From NCBI GenBank assembly GCA_023667385.1, contig JAMPAE010000076.1:1-7027 (forward strand): a stretch of DNA of 7,027 nucleotides, in the 5' to 3' direction. The position numbers were made by a program, and so were the translations under genes. This DNA comes from Ruminococcus sp. (lineage in GTDB: Bacteria > Bacillota > Clostridia > Oscillospirales > Acutalibacteraceae). Of this stretch, positions 6,578-7,027 are shown piece after piece. The notes under the pieces were generated by a model. It was given only the letters and a program-made list of their open reading frames with translations, searched no databases and had not been told where the DNA came from. How positions within the stretch are numbered: the first letter of the stretch is position 1; every line of letters starts with the position of its first letter.

Positions 6578-6623
6578 AAAAAAAGAACTGTTCTGCAAAT
6601 TGTGCAGAGCAGTTCTTGCTTTT
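6578..6623. terminator. Bidirectional rho-independent terminator
   Basis: A 15-bp stem (6583-6597 with 6603-6617, one G-U wobble) closes a five-base loop AATTG. Seven As (6578-6584) precede it, giving a U-tract for minus-strand transcripts; on the plus strand the tail is GC then TTTT (6618-6623). It sits between the rightward operon and the leftward CotJC remnant and can stop both, with the better U-tract on the minus strand. Confidence 0.82.
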
Positions 6624-6633
6624 GCGATGAGTA

Positions 6634-6661
6634 TAATTAAAAATTTAAGTTAGTTTAATTA
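6634..6661. repeat. AT-only inverted repeat in the intergenic gap
   Basis: TAATTAAA (6634-6641) and TTTAATTA (6654-6661) are perfect 8-base inverted copies separated by 12 bases. They contain no G or C, so as an RNA hairpin this would be weak. The rest of 6624-6729 is AT-rich, and I see no gene or further structure in it. Confidence 0.3.
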
Positions 6662-6729
6662 CGTTTCCATTCTGATATATACTAACATTTCATTTTTTGC
6701 CATGGACATAAACCGATCATGCTGACAAA

Positions 6730-6945
6730 TCAGTTCTTAATCACACGGTCAAAACTTGGGTTGAAAGCATAGAAATTCTTTTCATTGAGCTTATCCGTAA
6801 CGATTCTCAGTGCTTCACCAAAGCGCTGATAGTGTGTGATTTCTCGCTGACGCAAAAACTTGATGACATCACACACATCCGGGTCGTCCACAAGACGCAG
6901 AATGTTATCATATGTCACACGTGCTTTTTGCTCTGTTCGGTTCAG
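6730..6945 (-). pseudogene. cotJC: CotJC / manganese-catalase spore coat protein, C-terminal remnant
   Basis: The minus strand encodes 71 residues after an in-frame TAG (6946-6948), ending at TGA (complement of 6730-6732). From TEQKARVTYDNILRLVDDPDV through VIKFLRQREITHYQRFGEALRI to EKNFYAFNPSFD it matches the C-terminal third of CotJC, a roughly 190-residue manganese-catalase-like coat protein of endospore-forming Firmicutes. The final metal-binding E-x-x-H (REITH) is kept. About 120 N-terminal residues, including the first helices of the di-manganese site, are missing: homology ends near 6936, an in-frame stop follows, and no other frame in 6949-7027 restores it. A GTG at 6918 could start a 62-residue product, but it lies within the conserved ARVTYDN stretch and is unlikely to be a real start. 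It therefore looks like a 5'-truncated remnant. A sequence or assembly break at this point is the alternative. Confidence 0.8.
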
Positions 6946-6948
6946 CTA

Positions 6949-7027
6949 AGCGTTACTAAAAATCTCTGAAACCCTTGATTTTGCTACACTTTGACGTATT
7001 TTGTCGAAAATCAAAAATTCCAGTAAA
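6949..7027. other. AT-rich right edge beyond the CotJC break, no gene recognised
   Basis: This stretch has no similarity to CotJC in any frame. On the minus strand one frame is open from the window edge to tandem TAG-TAA stops (6954-6959) and reads through KCSKIKGFRDF, so it could be the end of an unrelated leftward gene running in from beyond the window. Too little is visible to identify it. Confidence 0.3.

Noticed and set aside
1..7027. CRISPR array, tRNA/rRNA gene or insertion sequence
   Set aside because: No regularly spaced repeats, no transposase frame and no tRNA-like cloverleaf were found by reading; nearly all of the window is coding.

Overview
The window looks like a Firmicutes/Clostridia genome, probably a gut-type anaerobe. 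Three things suggest this: the dense same-strand operon with good Shine-Dalgarno sites, a ROK-family repressor, and a remnant of the endospore coat protein CotJC at the right end. No rRNA or tRNA gene is present, so the placement is inference.

Bases 1-6515 hold one tightly packed rightward operon of seven genes, the first cut by the window edge. In order they are: (1) the C-terminal part of a small transaldolase; (2) a beta-hydroxyacid dehydrogenase whose substrate loop resembles sulfolactaldehyde (SLA) reductase YihU rather than 3-hydroxyisobutyrate dehydrogenase; (3) a DUF4867 protein with cupin-like motifs; (4) an L-fucose/L-arabinose isomerase-type ketol isomerase; (5) a TauE/SafE-family permease; (6) a ROK-family transcriptional regulator; (7) a GPH-family (MelB/YihO-like) sugar:cation symporter. 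Neighbours overlap or lie within 30 bases of each other, so they are probably co-transcribed.

The combination best fits the transaldolase branch of sulfoglycolysis (sulfo-TAL), which breaks down sulfoquinovose (SQ), the head group of plant sulfolipid. The proposed flow is: the symporter imports SQ; an isomerase makes 6-deoxy-6-sulfofructose; the transaldolase passes the dihydroxyacetone unit to glyceraldehyde-3-phosphate, giving fructose-6-phosphate and SLA; the reductase makes 2,3-dihydroxypropane-1-sulfonate (DHPS); and the TauE/SafE permease exports it. The ROK protein would sense an intermediate. No SLA dehydrogenase and no sulfoquinovosidase are visible; the latter may lie upstream of the window. 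The assignment rests on family recognition, active-site residues and gene context, not on a database search.

Bases 6516-6729 are intergenic. They hold a weak hairpin just after the last stop codon, a strong bidirectional terminator hairpin (6583-6617), and AT-rich sequence. On the minus strand, 6730-6945 encodes the C-terminal third of a CotJC/manganese-catalase protein. Homology stops abruptly at an in-frame stop codon, and the last 80 bases are AT-rich and unrelated to CotJC.
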